This document shows, piece after piece, positions 11,944 through 27,194 of a stretch of 64,000 nucleotides of DNA (position 1 is its first letter; the number at the start of each line of letters is the position of its first letter). Where the stretch lies: contig JACEVL010000158.1 in NCBI GenBank assembly GCA_020284085.1, forward strand, positions 1 through 64,000. Reading direction: 5' to 3'. Source of the stretch: Aporrectodea caliginosa (taxonomy: Eukaryota > Annelida > Clitellata > Crassiclitellata > Lumbricidae). Under the pieces are notes generated by a model. It searched no databases. It was not told where the DNA came from and was given only the letters and a program-made list of their open reading frames with translations. The position numbers and the translations under genes are program-made.

Positions 11944-12294
11944 TGTCACGAAATAGAGTATCCGTCCTAAGACTATCCGGGGGATGTATGAATTTATCCC
12001 CCGGATGGAATAAACCGGTTTAGAGTATCCGGGGGATAAACCATTCTATCCCCCATCGTCAAACGCATCACGATAGCCAAGACTAAAATCCAGTCAAAAT
12101 CACCAAAAACGAAGTAAATTGATTTCAGGTCGACGTACAAACTAAAGATACGCAACTTAAAATATTTTATGTGTACAATAAATCCAAACAGTACGTCCAA
12201 ATACACTTAGAAACCGCCAATAATTTAAATTAAAGCAAATACTCCATTTCGCTAAAGGGGATACTCGTGTATGTGGATACTCTATTTCGTGACA
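11944..12294. mobile_element. CCGG-flanked inverted-repeat element, copy 2
   Basis: Best-preserved ends: TGTCACGAAATAGAGTATCC at the left and its inverse at the right, about 20 bp of inverted repeat. Flanks are CCGG (11,940-11,943) and GCGG (12,295-12,298). The empty site is at about 23,111 and 32,690. No coding capacity. Confidence 0.75.
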
Positions 12295-12668
12295 GCGGCA
12301 AAGGTTAGGAACAATCGTCAATACTTAGCCTATGAAAAGGAAACGATGTAATGTGTCTTCGTCATCAAACTGTGATTTATAATTATGAGCGGTTGAATAA
12401 TAAACGCTGACATCCCGGATCTACATGTGGGCCTACTAACCGGATCCAACCTTTCACGATTTCGTTTGAGTCGTTATGGTGAATTTTTAACCCAAAACTC
12501 GAGAATTTATTTAGCGATTGCAGTTACGCACAGGGCACCACCTTACTCTAGATCGCTGCGTGAAGTCAGAGAGTTTTCCGCAAATACAGTGTACAATTTT
12601 CATGATGAACAAATTCTGATTGCCAGTGTATCGGCGAAAGTAGGACATAGCTTTTTGCAATATACACG

Positions 12669-14009
12669 GTGGGCCAGCATAAATGAACCGACTTTGCATG
12701 CATAAAACTCCACCAAATTTGTTGCGTTATTTATAGGCCTACTTAATGCGTGAAATTAAAGATGTTTCATTCTAGTATTAAGGTCCAAAGACATTTGTTT
12801 TTGTAGCTTTAGCCTACATGATATAGATCGTGACATAACAACAGTCATCGTTTTTGCAGTAACTAGCTAATAAGAAAATTTATGACAATCTTTACAGTAA
12901 CTGCACACACAAAATTAAACCATATAGCCAGAAATTTGCACTGCACAGCACAACTAATTATTAATTAGGAGATAGGCTGTTGCAGTCTTTTCTAATCAAA
13001 TGAATATTCATTATGTCTACCACGTGCTGCAACAGGGACACACGAGCGATGTTAGCGGGTGTGCGCACTGTGCGTACCGATTCGCGTGGTTTACGACGCG
13101 AAGTTCCTGTTTCATCAATTTTCCGTATGAGACGATTCAACGTATTTTTATTTTATCCAGTGTGATTCTCGTTAACGATAACGATAACGAAAATGTTCGT
13201 TAACGAAAATAAAATGATTTCGTTAACGATAACTAACTATAACTAAAAAATATCATTAACTATAACTATAACTATAACGAAAATAACAATAACAAAAATT
13301 TATCTTTATTTTCGTTAATACAAAAAATAAAAGTAGGAAGTGCAATATGGACGATTCGACACAAATGAGAACGAAAAATGCGATATTTTTATTATGCAAT
13401 TTGTCAGTTACTTTGGAAACTCGTGTATTTACGAAGCTGAATGCACCCATGCTTCAAAGGCTTTCAAAGCTCTGAGCAAATTGTGAAACAGCGTGTTAAT
13501 ACGCACAATTTTGCTTATAGCCTTAATTATTGTAACTAAGTAGTAACTAAAATTAACTAAAATAAAAATCCATTAACTATAACTATAACTACAAAATAAT
13601 ACTAACTATAACTATAACTATAACTAAAATGAAAAACCATTAACTATAACTGTAACTATAACTAAAATAAAATCTGTAAGGAGAATCACACTGATTTTAT
13701 CATCTGTTAGGAAACTCTTTAATCATTTGAAACGCATCAAATCCCTTATCAGTTCGCAAAATTCGGATCAAAACTTGATCATCGTCTGACGTCTGTCAAC
13801 AGCGCCATGTTTCGTCACTAATGACAACAAAATATGGTAGCTAGCGCTGTTCCAAACCTTTCCTTAAAATTTTAACTAGTACCAGTTCGACTCTTTCAAG
13901 GCCAATATACTAGAGTGAAATATCTTTAATTTCACGCATCAAGTATAAATAACTTACAAAAATTGGGGGAGTTATATGCATGCAAACGTGGTTCATTTAT
14001 GCTGGCCCA
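12669..14009. mobile_element. 1.3-kb inverted-repeat element with nested insertion
   Basis: Ends carry about 48 bp of imperfect inverted repeat (TGGGCCAGCATAAATGAACC, then a TTTGCATGCAT stretch). Left and right flanks join into the paralogous sequence at about 23,460-23,500 and 33,030-33,490. A clear TSD is not visible. The hAT-like element at 13,158-13,693 is nested inside. The remaining interior has no credible ORF. Confidence 0.6.
13158..13693. mobile_element. Non-autonomous hAT-like element, nested
   Basis: Perfect 8-bp TSD ATTTTATC at 13,150-13,157 and 13,694-13,701. Termini CAGTGTGATTCTC and GAGAATCACACTG are perfect inverse repeats. The interior is rich in AACTATAACTATAACT. Same family as 942-1492. 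Confidence 0.9.
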
Positions 14010-14239
14010 CTCTGTAGATGCAGACAGGCCTATACAAAGTTTCTCAGTGCAACATAAAGGCCGAGTCATAGAGACCAACATCCAATGGCTATTGTATTAT
14101 ACTAGGATAGAGTGTTCTAGGAATTTTAATTCTCAAGAAACTGAATTTCAAGGGTTTCGTGTTGAATACGTCAACAGAACAGGAAACTAAAGTATTACAC
14201 GTGTTGTAACTTGTAAGACTTAGTTTAAAAAATTGTCTA

Positions 14240-14830
14240 GAATCCGCCTGAAACGCAGATAAAATCTCATCCTTCTAACAACGCTATCAATGTAAAACAA
14301 CAATCTACATTCTGTGTTTCTTGACCGTCGTCGTACTCCTACTCCTACTCCCTGTCCACTTCCTCCTCATTATTATCAGGCGTAAAATTACTTCCGCCCC
14401 GGAAAATGACAGACTCCGTCGAGGTCCATCGGTTCTGCAAACAAGATGTGTTGCAAATACTTGAACAAATTGACAACCATTCTGTACTATCTTTCGGATG
14501 TTGTCATTTGTTGGCCAGCAGTGATTTCTTAGTCGAAAAGGCGAATGTCTGGCCTCTTGTGGCCACTGTAATGTAATTATCAACTTCTATTGCGCCGGTG
14601 TCTACTGCACAAGGCATCTGCCGATGGCTCACCAAAACCAATCTGTATTTAGGTCAATATCCAGAAGATTAGTCCGTAATGTTGGTACCATATGCACGGA
14701 ACCATGTCAAAAGAATGCGTTGACCTCCAGCGTGTACTTGAACGCTGGAACAACCACGCAGAGCTCTAATATTTTCGTTAGGATGAAGAAACTACACAAA
14801 CTTGTTTCTGGTGGGTGGTGAAAGAAACCC
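14240..14830 (-). pseudogene. Old Mab-21-like pseudogene fragment, copy 1
   Basis: Read on the minus strand, pieces match the live genes. The part encoding the WRLSFSGAE region (around 14,400) is followed almost directly by the part encoding DVVRIIGFYLLFRR (around 14,240), so about 400 codons are missing between. Several frames are broken. The upstream part stops near 14,785; relative to the copy at 34,530-35,470 about 400 bp encoding the N-terminus is also deleted. Confidence 0.75.
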
Positions 14831-15436
14831 GAACTTGTTTTCTCGTGTGATAGAAGAATTATATTTTTCACTTCTTATTTAAGCATCAGTTTCTGACTTA
14901 AACATCTTTTTTCTGATATTTTCTATTTGTTCAGATGACAATTTCTCGTATCACACTAATTGTCAGTTCAGCGCCTGTTATACGCCGATTACAACAGAGC
15001 GAGTGAGAACTGGTCTCAGAAGTATCAAGGAGCTTGGTGGTACAACGTTCGCCTCTGGTCAAACCCCATTGGTTTATATCTGCGTTATGGCAATGCAATT
15101 CCTGATATTGGAACCGAATGGTACACGCGTGCTAACTCGACAACCTATGTCCACAAAATGACTTAAATGAAAATAGTTCCACAAAACTCAGAAAACTGAC
15201 CATACGGCGTAAGTGGTCTTTTAATAGAGTGTCTAGATGAATGAACTTTACAGTTTTCTAAATGTCTGTGATTCCAGATTTGTCGCAAGTTAAACATTTG
15301 TTAAGCATTTGTGCCGCGCAGGTTTGTCTAGACATATCGGAGCGCTCTTGTTCATCGAGTGCTCACTGAATGCTTAAGCTCATGCTCATCGACTGCCAAT
15401 CCATGATCATGCTCATCGAATGCCAATGATCATGTT

Positions 15437-16636
15437 CAGGGCCGTAGCGAGGCATGTGCCAACGGTGCCACGGCACAGGGCGCAACTCAAGAGGGGGCGC
15501 AAATTTTGAGGCGGAATGATTTAATTATTAATTACTTGCTCTTGAATTATGAAATATACATAACAAATTTATTCATTCATTCATTCATAAATTTATATAG
15601 CGCCCCTTCAAGAGGACTCTTCAGAGGCGCTCCCGACTCCAGCACGGCCAAAAGTACAGTTTTGAGTTTAGTAAAGAAAGCTTCATTTAATTGTCCCACG
15701 GAGCAGGCGTATCTCCTGAGTAGGCAGAGTAGCCCGTTCCAGACCACTGGGCCCACCACGGAAAAGGCTCGATTCTGCATAGTTGCAGTTCGTGCAAATG
15801 GGACTAAGAGCACCCCCTTCTCTGCAGAGCGGAGGGGGCGGCGACCTTGAATACCCGAGGGGCAGCAAAGATCCCGTGGGTAGACTGGGGCTAGACCCAG
15901 CTGACATCGTCGTACCAAAGGCAGCAATCCTGTACTCAATGCGCTATTATCAGAACTAGTCAAATCGCGGATGTTGAGTAGTCAGTGCCAGCTAATGCAG
16001 AGCTAGATGATTTAATCCAGACAGTTATACAGCGGCAAGAAGAACAGGCAGAAGTGCTAAGGAGTAGTACTGCTTATAGTACATGTAAGTGCTGAGACAG
16101 GGAGTGAACCCCAGACCGATAATGAAAGTATACTGGTGTTGGAACGAGGAGCCCGATCAGAACAGACACTTCTGTCGGCACCAAAGCCTGGTCGTAGGCT
16201 CTAAGCTCGGCCTAGTATTTGAAGAGCTGAAAGACATAGCGGATAATGGCGCTATAGAAGTCACTGTAGAGGCCCGGTAGGGGCACACGCCTGCTTCATA
16301 AACCCCGTGTTGATTACACGATGGGACACCCATGGCTTACGGTGGGGATCGATCGAAGTCATCGAACCCGAGGGAAGACGAATCCTTTCCTCATGGAACT
16401 TTCCCAAACCTTCCTGTCATCAAAGTCCCTTCAACAGCAAAATTATTCTGAAGTGACTAAAATGAAATGTTAATAGAAGGGGAAACTTCATCTCTATTTT
16501 CTTTAAAAGACAATTAAAGCCTTCTATTATATTCGAGATAAGAAATTTGGTTGTTATTGGTTAAGTTGGTCTATGATGGTTGGGGCGCTAGATTTACCCT
16601 TGGCACAGGGCGCAGTTTTAGCTTGCTACGGCCCTG
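15437..16636. mobile_element. 1.2-kb hAT-like element carrying a LINE fragment
   Basis: Perfect 8-bp TSD ATCATGTT (15,429-15,436 and 16,637-16,644). Termini CAGGGCCGTAGC and GCTACGGCCCTG are perfect inverses. It contains a LINE 3' end at 15,575-15,970. The rest shows no transposase. Confidence 0.88.
15575..15970 (-). mobile_element. LINE 3' fragment (CR1/L2-like C-terminus)
   Basis: The minus-strand frame reads RCQLGLAPVYPRDLC, then VPFARTATMQNRAFSVVG and KLKTVLLAVLESG. It ends in GGGGCGCTATATAAATT plus (GAAT)n. This RxFSVxGPxxWN...LKTxLF signature and tail is the C-terminus and 3' end common in CR1/L2-type non-LTR elements. Frame and ends are degraded. Confidence 0.75.
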
Positions 16637-18204
16637 ATCATGTTCATCAATTTCCAATGCTTATGCTCATCTATTGCTCATTCTCGTGGTCATAGAGTGC
16701 CCATGCTCATGGTTATCGATTGCTCATACTCGTTGTCACCAAGTACCTTATTTCCTAGTTTACACGCTAATGATGGAAATTGTCCTAACATTGAACAAAC
16801 AAACAAATACGTGTCGCATCGTTGTAAATTAGGCTTCTTCTGGAATCCCAATTAGATCGAATTATGACTCCTAAAGTACAAAACTAATCCTTAAAACGTT
16901 CGCTTCAACTAACACAGTAACTGTTTATGTATGATTGTGTTGTGATCAAGGGAATTGGAAGTTTGTCGCATGTGATTGATTGCACATTAGAGAGTGAAGA
17001 TCAAGATAGTGGACCAGTTCAACAGAGACACATTTCTCTTATTGGGATAGAACAGTCTGCCGTAGTTCCTGTCTGTGTCCGAACTTCTAAAACAATGTTT
17101 TGGAACGAGTAGGCATTGTAGCTTTTATGCTTCGACATTTCCCAATAATTATTCACAATCAAAATGGAATGTTCTTAGCGCTCAATTCATCGGACAAATG
17201 GCAAAAAGTTAATAACTTTTACACATATGGGCATATTCTGAAAATTAATACATCGTTTTATTCAGTACCATATTAAGATCTCTTTCCAACGGAATATTGA
17301 ATGGCAGTTAATTAGTTTTCAATTAAAATACTTTACAAGAAAATCTGCAATTTTCTCGAAAATTGCTATTTTCCGTAATGTTTACCCTCTGGTGGGGACG
17401 GAAGACATTAATATTTTTTAAACATTTTTAGACATTTTTTTACCCCATACCATTAGGCAACTTTTGGTTGTTATCACTTTTCGAATTTCTAATTTTCGCT
17501 TTTTCGCTCCACCCTATTACACATGGTCGTGGTTAACAATAACAGAAATCATATCTCTGTCAGCCGCACATCATCGTCAACGCCTTTACAATAATTGGGA
17601 CTCGTATGATTTATAGTTGTAGTTAATGTTATTATTTTATGTTTCCGCCAATTGCATGATTCATAGAATCATGCTTCAATTTCTATGTCGTAGGCCTACT
17701 GTAGATGGACTCCATATTGTCTGGCAAATGTCTTGGAAAAAGTGCACACACTGAATGTTCACGGTTTTTCTTGAAGATGTCGTCATTGTCGCTAATATAC
17801 TGTGCAGACAATTGTTTCGTGAATTTTGGACTACACCTATAGAAGCTTTATCTCAATCAATTCTATTTGAATAGTTCGACGCAAGAAGATGTTGGGCGAC
17901 TGCATGATGGGAAGTTTTAAAACGCTCTCTGCTTTGCTAGCTCTGAAGATGATCTTACTGCTCCTTAACTCAAGGTGTTCTTGCAGCATATATGTTTTAT
18001 TGTTTGGAAATGCAAGTGACAATCGGTCTTCGTTTGGGACTTGTTTCGCTGATAAATGTCTACGAAACTTCATCAGGAAGTAAAACATTGCGCAGCAAAT
18101 CGGAAGAGCCACGGGCCCATGCACACAGCTCGAATCAATCCACCCAACGAATTCCCGCCCACAGCATCCTGTTCAGAGACAATACCAAGTTGTATTGATT
18201 TTAT

Positions 18205-18265
18205 TTTCCAAATATGTATATAGCGCGGATTAGCGCCCTTCAAGATTCCTACTCAGAGGCGCTCC
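18205..18265 (-). mobile_element. Short LINE 3'-end remnant
   Basis: TATATAGCGC...GCGCCCTTCAAGATTCCTACTCAGAGGCG matches the 3' ends at 15,590 and 63,730 (reverse orientation). Only the tail survives. The surrounding 16,640-19,200 has no recognisable gene. Confidence 0.5.
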
Positions 18266-19214
18266 CTGCGCTAATCTAAATGATGCTAGAGTCAATATGA
18301 CCACACAGTCAGTCAAAACGAACACAGCTCGAATAACAGATGACTAGATGTAGAAGAGTCACCACTGGCAAGGTCCCGCAAACACGAAGAGCAAGTCAAC
18401 GGCTTCTCATCCTGATGGTTGGCACGTTATTCAAATATCCTGGTCGCCGTAGCATCGAAGAAGAGGAATGACGACAGACGACGAGGTTGGGAAAACACGC
18501 ACCTCGACATCATGTCAGCTCCTCTCAGACGGGCGTTCCTCTGGCAATGGATCTGGATCTGCAGAGGATGACATTCGCAGTAGCCGGCAAATAGTCGAAT
18601 AGTGCAACCGATGTAGAACGGTGGGCGCCATAACCGGACTTTGTTGTCCAGGTAACAACCTGAAACCCCTCGCAGGGCGAAACCATTATTTTCATCAATG
18701 ACGAGCGAATGGCTTTGATGGTAAGCGTTCGAAAATCGTCCAAACAACACCAGAAACAGCGACGAAAGAGAGAAGTCTCTCCACGGACGCATAGAGTACT
18801 AGGCAATTTTGAAAATCGAATAACAAAAGTAGTCGAGCTAAAACGAGATCGACCGCCCAAATGATTAAATTAACGCGAAGATAAAAAAAACATGTGGCCT
18901 TCTTGGCCGTCACGTGAGAGTGAAGCCACGAAAGGGGACAAAATACAACCCAATACCTGGCTTCTTCCTGTTTCATAAAATTAATATGTTGGTACAGAAA
19001 CCATAACCCTATCGAAATCCTTAGGGCTAAGTTGAAGTCTGAAGTATAGGCAAACCGAGCGGCAAACAGGTAGATTTTACAGCAGAGCAATCACGTTTAT
19101 TCTGTGATATTTTTAATGCCTCATTTCTACTGTGTCGACATTGACACATTAGCACATGTCGACATTAACTGTTTCGACATTAACAAATGTCTCAACAATA
19201 ATTTTTATTCCATG

Positions 19215-22025
19215 CTAAAGTTGACAAAGTGTTTTCTGCAAAAAAGCATGTATGATGTGCTCAAATGGAAGATTGCTTTTCAGTTTCTTAAATTCGAACA
19301 TTACTTCTGAGTTTTAATGATTACGGTCGATAAGACATCTCAATTTCAAATATCTTGCCAGAAAATGTCTTCCAAGAAAATAATGGAATTCCATACAACA
19401 CCGAAGAACTTCTGAAAGTAAGCGTTTTTCGGTGCAAATTCGTCGAACGAAAAAGTGCCGGAAGGTGAATTCATCATTGGGCTCTAAGTTCCCTAAGTCT
19501 TCATTTAAAGGCGATACATAGTTAACAAGTGTTTGAAATCCAAGTAAGCACTGGATATCTGTGTCGAAATACGAGTCCAGGGGCGGCACCACCATAACAT
19601 TTGCAAATGTAAATTCCTTCAAGTTCTTTTGTAGATCAGGTTCGTTGAGAATTCGTTCACACAAATGCAAAGCTTCAGGATATTTACGACACTTGTAGAG
19701 ATACGCAGCACGGTAACAGTCACCTGTATTGCAGTGAATGCCAAAGTCTGTGCAGATTGCATCGTAAAACGATGTCATATTTTCTAAGGAATATTCCATA
19801 AGCAATTGAATAAAACTGTTTTCAGCTGGAACAGATCTTTCATTGCTTGGTTCGGTTCTTTGTTACACGCGTGAAACACTTTGTGAATTCTTTGAGATTC
19901 TCGAAGATTTCCAATTTGTTATAGTCATCAGAATTTCATCCAAGAGAAATGCTGGCGTGTGCAAATCGTAATTTATCCGAATAGCCTTATTCCTCCTTTC
20001 ATTTGATAGAATTATTAGATGGTGAGCAAACACCTCTGGTGATAGGCGCAAATCAACAAGATATAGTCTTCTGTTGTACTGAAATTTATCTTGAATCCGC
20101 CTGAAAAGCAGATAAAATCCAATGATTCTAACAACGTCGTCAATATAAAACAAGCAGCCTGCATTCAAAGTTTCTTTCACCGCCACTTTCTCCATCTTCT
20201 CGTGCTCCACCCTTTCCTCCTCACCGGGTGTTCGATTGACGAAAACTGTCGAGCAGAGGTCAATGACAGTTTTGTAATCAGATTCTGAAAAATGAAGAGC
20301 AGCCATGTAGACGAAAGCGATGATAGCGCTTGACTTTGAATCATCACAGTATGAAGCATTTCGAAGAAGCTCCTTTGATAACTGAGATACCAGTTTAAAT
20401 TCTTGAAGGCTATTTAACCCAGTTAAATTTTCCATGAGGTCTTGAGCTTTTAGGAAAAAGACACCACTTCTGTCGAGACTTGTTTCACTGGGTTTTGGGA
20501 AGTTATGATGCTTAGATCTTAAGACTTTCTGTTGGAATGAAATTTCTCTGATAAATTCCGTGAAAATTTCGCTATCGTATGTAGTTTTCTGGAATCCTAA
20601 TGCGAAGGCGGCATGCAAAATGAACAACACTTTTCCAAATTGTGGAAAACGTAACGAAATCTCTATTGAAGACTTTGTTTCCAATGAAGAATGGCTCAAG
20701 CACAAAAAGGAATTTATGTAACTACGGAAATTATAGCTTTTTTTCACTATGACTTCACGAAAAGTATGCATAGCACAACACACGAAGCCATTTAAAAAGT
20801 AAAAGTCAAAGTATTTTAGTTTCCCAGCATATGAATACGCACATACAAATGCGCAGCGTGTAATAGTCATAATCTGTTATAGTTTCCATAATATCTTCGA
20901 AAGCAAGCACTCTCTCTAAGATTGGCTTTATGTACTTCACCGTAAACCAATCACTAAGAACGTTAAAATGACAGAATTTATTTAAACGTCTAATAGTCTC
21001 ATCCATTATTTTCTGGTTCATGCCTTCATGAAGCAAGTTTGCCTGAGGAATAAAATAGTTCGGACAATATTTTTTCTTTAGCCATTCTGAGAGCTTCTGC
21101 AATAAATTACAGCATATTTCGATAACAGACGATGAATTCCACCATTCAGGTGACTTCTCTTCACAAGACCACATCATCAATGTTTTGAAAAGTGGTATGT
21201 ACAGAGAACTTTATCTACCTTTGAATAGTCTTTTCTAATTAGTTCTCTTTTGGCAAAGAATCTGAGCATATGGTAGACAATCTGCTGAACTGGAGTCCAG
21301 CTCTGAAGTAAACACAGCTCAGCTCCGGAAAATGACAGCCTCCACTGGAATTCATCATCTTTACAAGCAGGATGTTTTGCAAAGACAACATGACAACCAT
21401 TCTGTACTATATCGCGGATGTTGTCAGCATTTGGCCACCCGTAATTTCTTCGTCGACAAGGCCAATGTTTGGCTTGTTTTGGCCACTGTGGGCACCATAT
21501 GCATGGAACTATGTCGTTGAACGCGTCGAATTCTAACTTGCACTTTAACGCTGGACCAACCATGTAGTGTTCTCTAAAAGTTTCAATAACAATGTTACTC
21601 CCAATCTTCACTTCTGACACCAAATACTGTTCTAAATCGTCAGTCTGTTGAAATTCAAACTGTTTGCAATTCCAATTATATCTCATGTAGCCCAAATGCC
21701 GTATTTGAACAAATCCAGGGTAATCAGGGTATGGCATAATCTGTGAACACTCTATGTTGTCCAGATAGCCACGGATATCATCTGGTAAAACCGGAATATC
21801 GTCTGTGAAGGTCAGCTCATCAGCGTTGGATATCATAAAGTCAGCGTCATCGATGCATGAATTCACAGGTTTAATGTAGAGTTCAACAGAGCTGCCACAT
21901 TGAAAGTAATGTTGTACCACATCGGGTGGAGTCCAAAACGGAAATTGCTTCGAATCAAGAACATCACTGTACGACTTAGGATGCAACTTACACGTACCAA
22001 CGATGAAATCTGAAACGCCTTCCAT
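19215..22025 (-). pseudogene. Mab-21/cGAS-like pseudogene (copy A)
   Basis: Full-length counterpart of the 944-residue gene at 28,900-31,734, starting at the same MEGVSDF methionine (22,023-22,025). The N-terminal part is intact, including GSS, the DADFM acidic pair (first Asp pair here DDADFM) and WRLSFSGAE. It then has two extra bases near 21,190 after CTYHF (frameshift) and a net +4-base change near 20,840. A 6-base in-frame deletion lies near 20,318. A TAT-to-TAA stop sits near 19,863 and another stop near 19,317. All lesions are visible by comparison with the three intact paralogues. Some fragments could be transcribed, but a full product is not possible. Confidence 0.88.
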
Positions 22026-23669
22026 ATTCTGAAGCAAGCAGATCAAACTTTTCTGGTTGACACCAATTCACGTTCCATATAATTATGACGTGAAGAGTCT
22101 GAGAAAAGCTACCACGTGTTCAGTGCAACGTCGTTCTGTGTTCTGCTTTTTTACGGCTTTAATGGAGTACGGCGCTTCTCTTGGTGATTGATAGAATCGG
22201 TTTGCTATTTTCGTTTCGGTTCTCTCCCAAGCCTGGATAAAAGAGAAGTTTGATGTTAGTTACGTTTTCTAGTGCTTCTCATTAAAGAATATACTTGTTT
22301 ACTTACTTCACCATTTTCGTTTTGCCACGGTGTCGTTAAATAGAAACGGCTTGCTATGTCCGGCTGCTATGTTTCGCACATGCGTCTTCAACCTGTTTCT
22401 CTCAGCCTAGATGCTTAGTCAACGTCCTTTTCAAATGGTTTTGATCGTTTGGCACTCTATGTACTCTATGCATACGTTGGTGAACAGGTTCACGAGTGCG
22501 TACAAGGTCTTCATACGTCATAACAGTATTGCCCTTAGATTGGCTTATAATATCCTAATGCGCCGAAATAGTATGAATCAGTGGTCACTTCAGGAACTGC
22601 ATAGGCCTACGTCACTTAGACTTCAATGTTAAACTGTAAACCTATCCACATTCAACACTAAAATTTAACACAGGTTAAATTAAAAGTGAAATTAAACATA
22701 AAGTGTGTTTAAAAGAGAACTAAATTTTAGAACCTAATACAAATTTTGCCTCGTTTATTCTGACGATCAGTTTCAGACGTGCGAAATAGCCTACATAATA
22801 TTTTTTACGCAGCCCATCCCTTAACCCAGCACTCGACTAAAGGTCAGTAGGCCTACCTGTTACTAGTAGTATACATGCAGTTACGCATGGGACCAGAATC
22901 GTCCATTTTGGCCTAGATTAAACGAGCTTCCTGCATGTAGGCTTGCATATTAGGCCTATGTAGTGCAAGCTCACTAATTCAACTCGCGTTATCAGTTGTC
23001 GATAATATATACTTTCTTTACTTTGGCCGTTGCTCTTTCTTTATTAGGCTCATCATTGAATTGCCGTCCTGAAAGCGTCGAGGCTTCCGCCCCTATGCAT
23101 GATCAATCTTCGCCGGCAAAGGAAAAAACAATCGTCAATACTTAGTCTCTGAAAAGGAAACGATGTCATGTGTCTTCGTCATCAAACTGTGATTTATAAT
23201 TACGAGAGGTTGAATAATAAACGCTGACAAACTGGATCTACATGTACCCGGTACTAGCCGGATCCAACATTTCGCGATTTCGTTTGAGACGTTATGGTGA
23301 ATTTTGAACCCAAAACACGAGAATATTATCTTAAGCGATTGCAGCTACGCACAGGGCACCAGCTTATTCTAGATTGCTGCGTCAAGTCAGAGAGTTTTCC
23401 GCAGCTACAGTGTTCAGTATTCATGAAGAACACATTCAGATTGCCAGTATATCAGTGAGAGTAAGACATATTTAATTGTAATGTAGATGCAAATATTCAA
23501 AATTTCTCAGCGCCACACAAAGGACGAGTTAAATAGAGACCAATATATTCACCGGGAGATCAGTTTATTCGTCTGTGATAAATATTTAAGTCCCTGTTAC
23601 AATATTTATTGAACAGGTGAGACATTGATTTCGAGAGAAAAGCCTGATCTGTGATATAATTATATGTTA

Positions 23670-25380
<1,711 letters not shown>

Positions 25381-26320
25381 TAACATATATACATATGAGG
25401 TGCAGGCAAATTATGGTGACGGCTGAGCTGCAAATCTGGAAGAGGAAGTTAGAAAATTCGGAAATCAAGAGGGAATTTTACTACCGTATTCTGATTGCTA
25501 CTTTTACTCTAATTTCCTTTAATCCACTGTTTTTCAAACCGTGTTATTTGTGAAGTTCGGGTTTTGCCTCAAGCTAATAAAAATGAAGCCTCTATAATGA
25601 ATAAACGAACTTCTGCGTCGATGATCTAAAACCTTTGTCTTGATTCTGAAACTATTTTAAAGCCATTCACAATGGCGAGTCTCGGATCTATAGTTTGGAT
25701 GAAATTATTAGTTTTGGCAAGACGTGTGGGACGTATTAAGAAAAACTACTATGTTCACGTGATGTGCATTATGCTCCTTAGTTCACCAATCACTGACAAT
25801 GTATTGAAGACGCTAATGAGCAAACAATCTGTAAGATTCACTATGATATTGCCTTGATGATTCGTGGTTTAGGAAGCTTTACATTTTAGAGCGAATTTCT
25901 TTTGTTAACTCTTTAATACCCGTAGTCATTAACAGTATAATAAGATCTAAAACACCGCATTTTAACAGTTGTTGCACAAACTTTTAACAGTAGCCTAATT
26001 TTCAAAAATGTTTGAACGAATCATTTATAGCCTACTGCTCGTCATTTAGTTTAGGCCTACTTATAATATACTCATTTAGATCTTTTAGAATCCAGTGGCT
26101 ATTATTCTATTACTAGGGTAGCCCGATCGTGCGTAGCACGATTGATTGATTGATTGAAGAATTTTATTTTTCAAGAAACTGAATTTCAAGGGACTTTTTT
26201 CTAATTTCTACGCCAAATGCATAATTTTGAAACCAACGCGTAGGCCGCTACTTCTCCTCAGATAAATCTAAATATTATTGCACCTCAAAACGTTTTAATC
26301 GCCGGCAATTTAAAACGACG

Positions 26321-26391
26321 TGCGTGAGCCGGGAGTCGAACCCGGATCAATTGCTTGGAAGGCAACTATGCTACCGTTATACCACTCACGC
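26321..26391 (-). tRNA. tRNA-Gly (TCC)
   Basis: 71 nt, identical in body to 3406-3476. Intact acceptor, anticodon loop CTTCCAA and B box GGTTCGACTCC on the minus strand. Confidence 0.93.
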
Positions 26392-27194
26392 ATACGGATC
26401 CTAAGTGGGTGAAGATGTTCGTAGTTTCTCGGTTGGTGATCCAATGAACGAATATTGACCGCTGCTGTTGGTATACCTACTGTGAAATGTGTTATGTGAA
26501 TTCCTGGCCACATTAAGCTTCCTTAGTAGTAGCCTATAGTCTCGGGCCAGAGGCTATATGAACCATCTCGAAGTGTTCGTATCACAACAGCTGCTTAGAA
26601 TAGCAGGCACGTTTTTTGCAACTAGGCCAAATATTACTGGACCGTTTCGTCAGAGATTTAATTCGAGTCACTTTGTACAGAAATCGAATCGAGAGTCACT
26701 GTGCTTTTGAGTTTTTTTTACACAAAAATCGCTTATCAACAAAATACGAATGAAGTCGATGATCTGGCATTTGAGAAAATGTGATTTGAATTTAGAACAG
26801 CTTTGAAGTTGTGAATTTAGACTTTATTGGAATGACTTGGAATTTTGTAATAACTATATCTAAACAGTTTACAAAGTCTTATAGAAATAGGCCTGGCAGG
26901 AAGAAAGTTGTGTCTATAATTTTGAAGTTCTCACATGTAGGCCTATAGGTCTTCATAAGCCTGGAAACATTAATTTGGATTTCACATTTGATTATTTCCT
27001 GTAGATGTAGGCTACATGTACGTAGGCCTAAAGACGTTTGAATGTTCTAGAAGTGGCACGAAGAAACTTGTGCCTATAATTTTGAAGATATCACATGTAC
27101 CGGGTACTTATAGAAACATTAATTTAGATTTCACATTTGAGTATTTCCTGTACATATTACCATAAACGGTTCCTCGGAGATAGAATTGTATGAT

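Larger units (their letters stand above)
10830..22025. repeat. Duplication unit 1 (old-pseudogene type)
   Basis: Runs from gene 5'-flank sequence through the CCGG element and the segment at 12,296-12,668, then a short flank at 14,010-14,240, the old internally deleted pseudogene, and on to the damaged full-length copy. Same layout as unit 3 (31,735-39,587). About 15,170-15,430 and 16,640-19,200 hold no gene I can support. Near 15,360-15,440 and 16,640-16,740 there are imperfect TGCTCATCGAATGCCAA-type repeats, split by a hAT-like insertion. Confidence 0.7.

Noticed and set aside
17837..18860. Overlapping ORFs of 64-121 codons on both strands
   Set aside because: No conserved motif, overlapping frames on both strands, no counterpart in other units.
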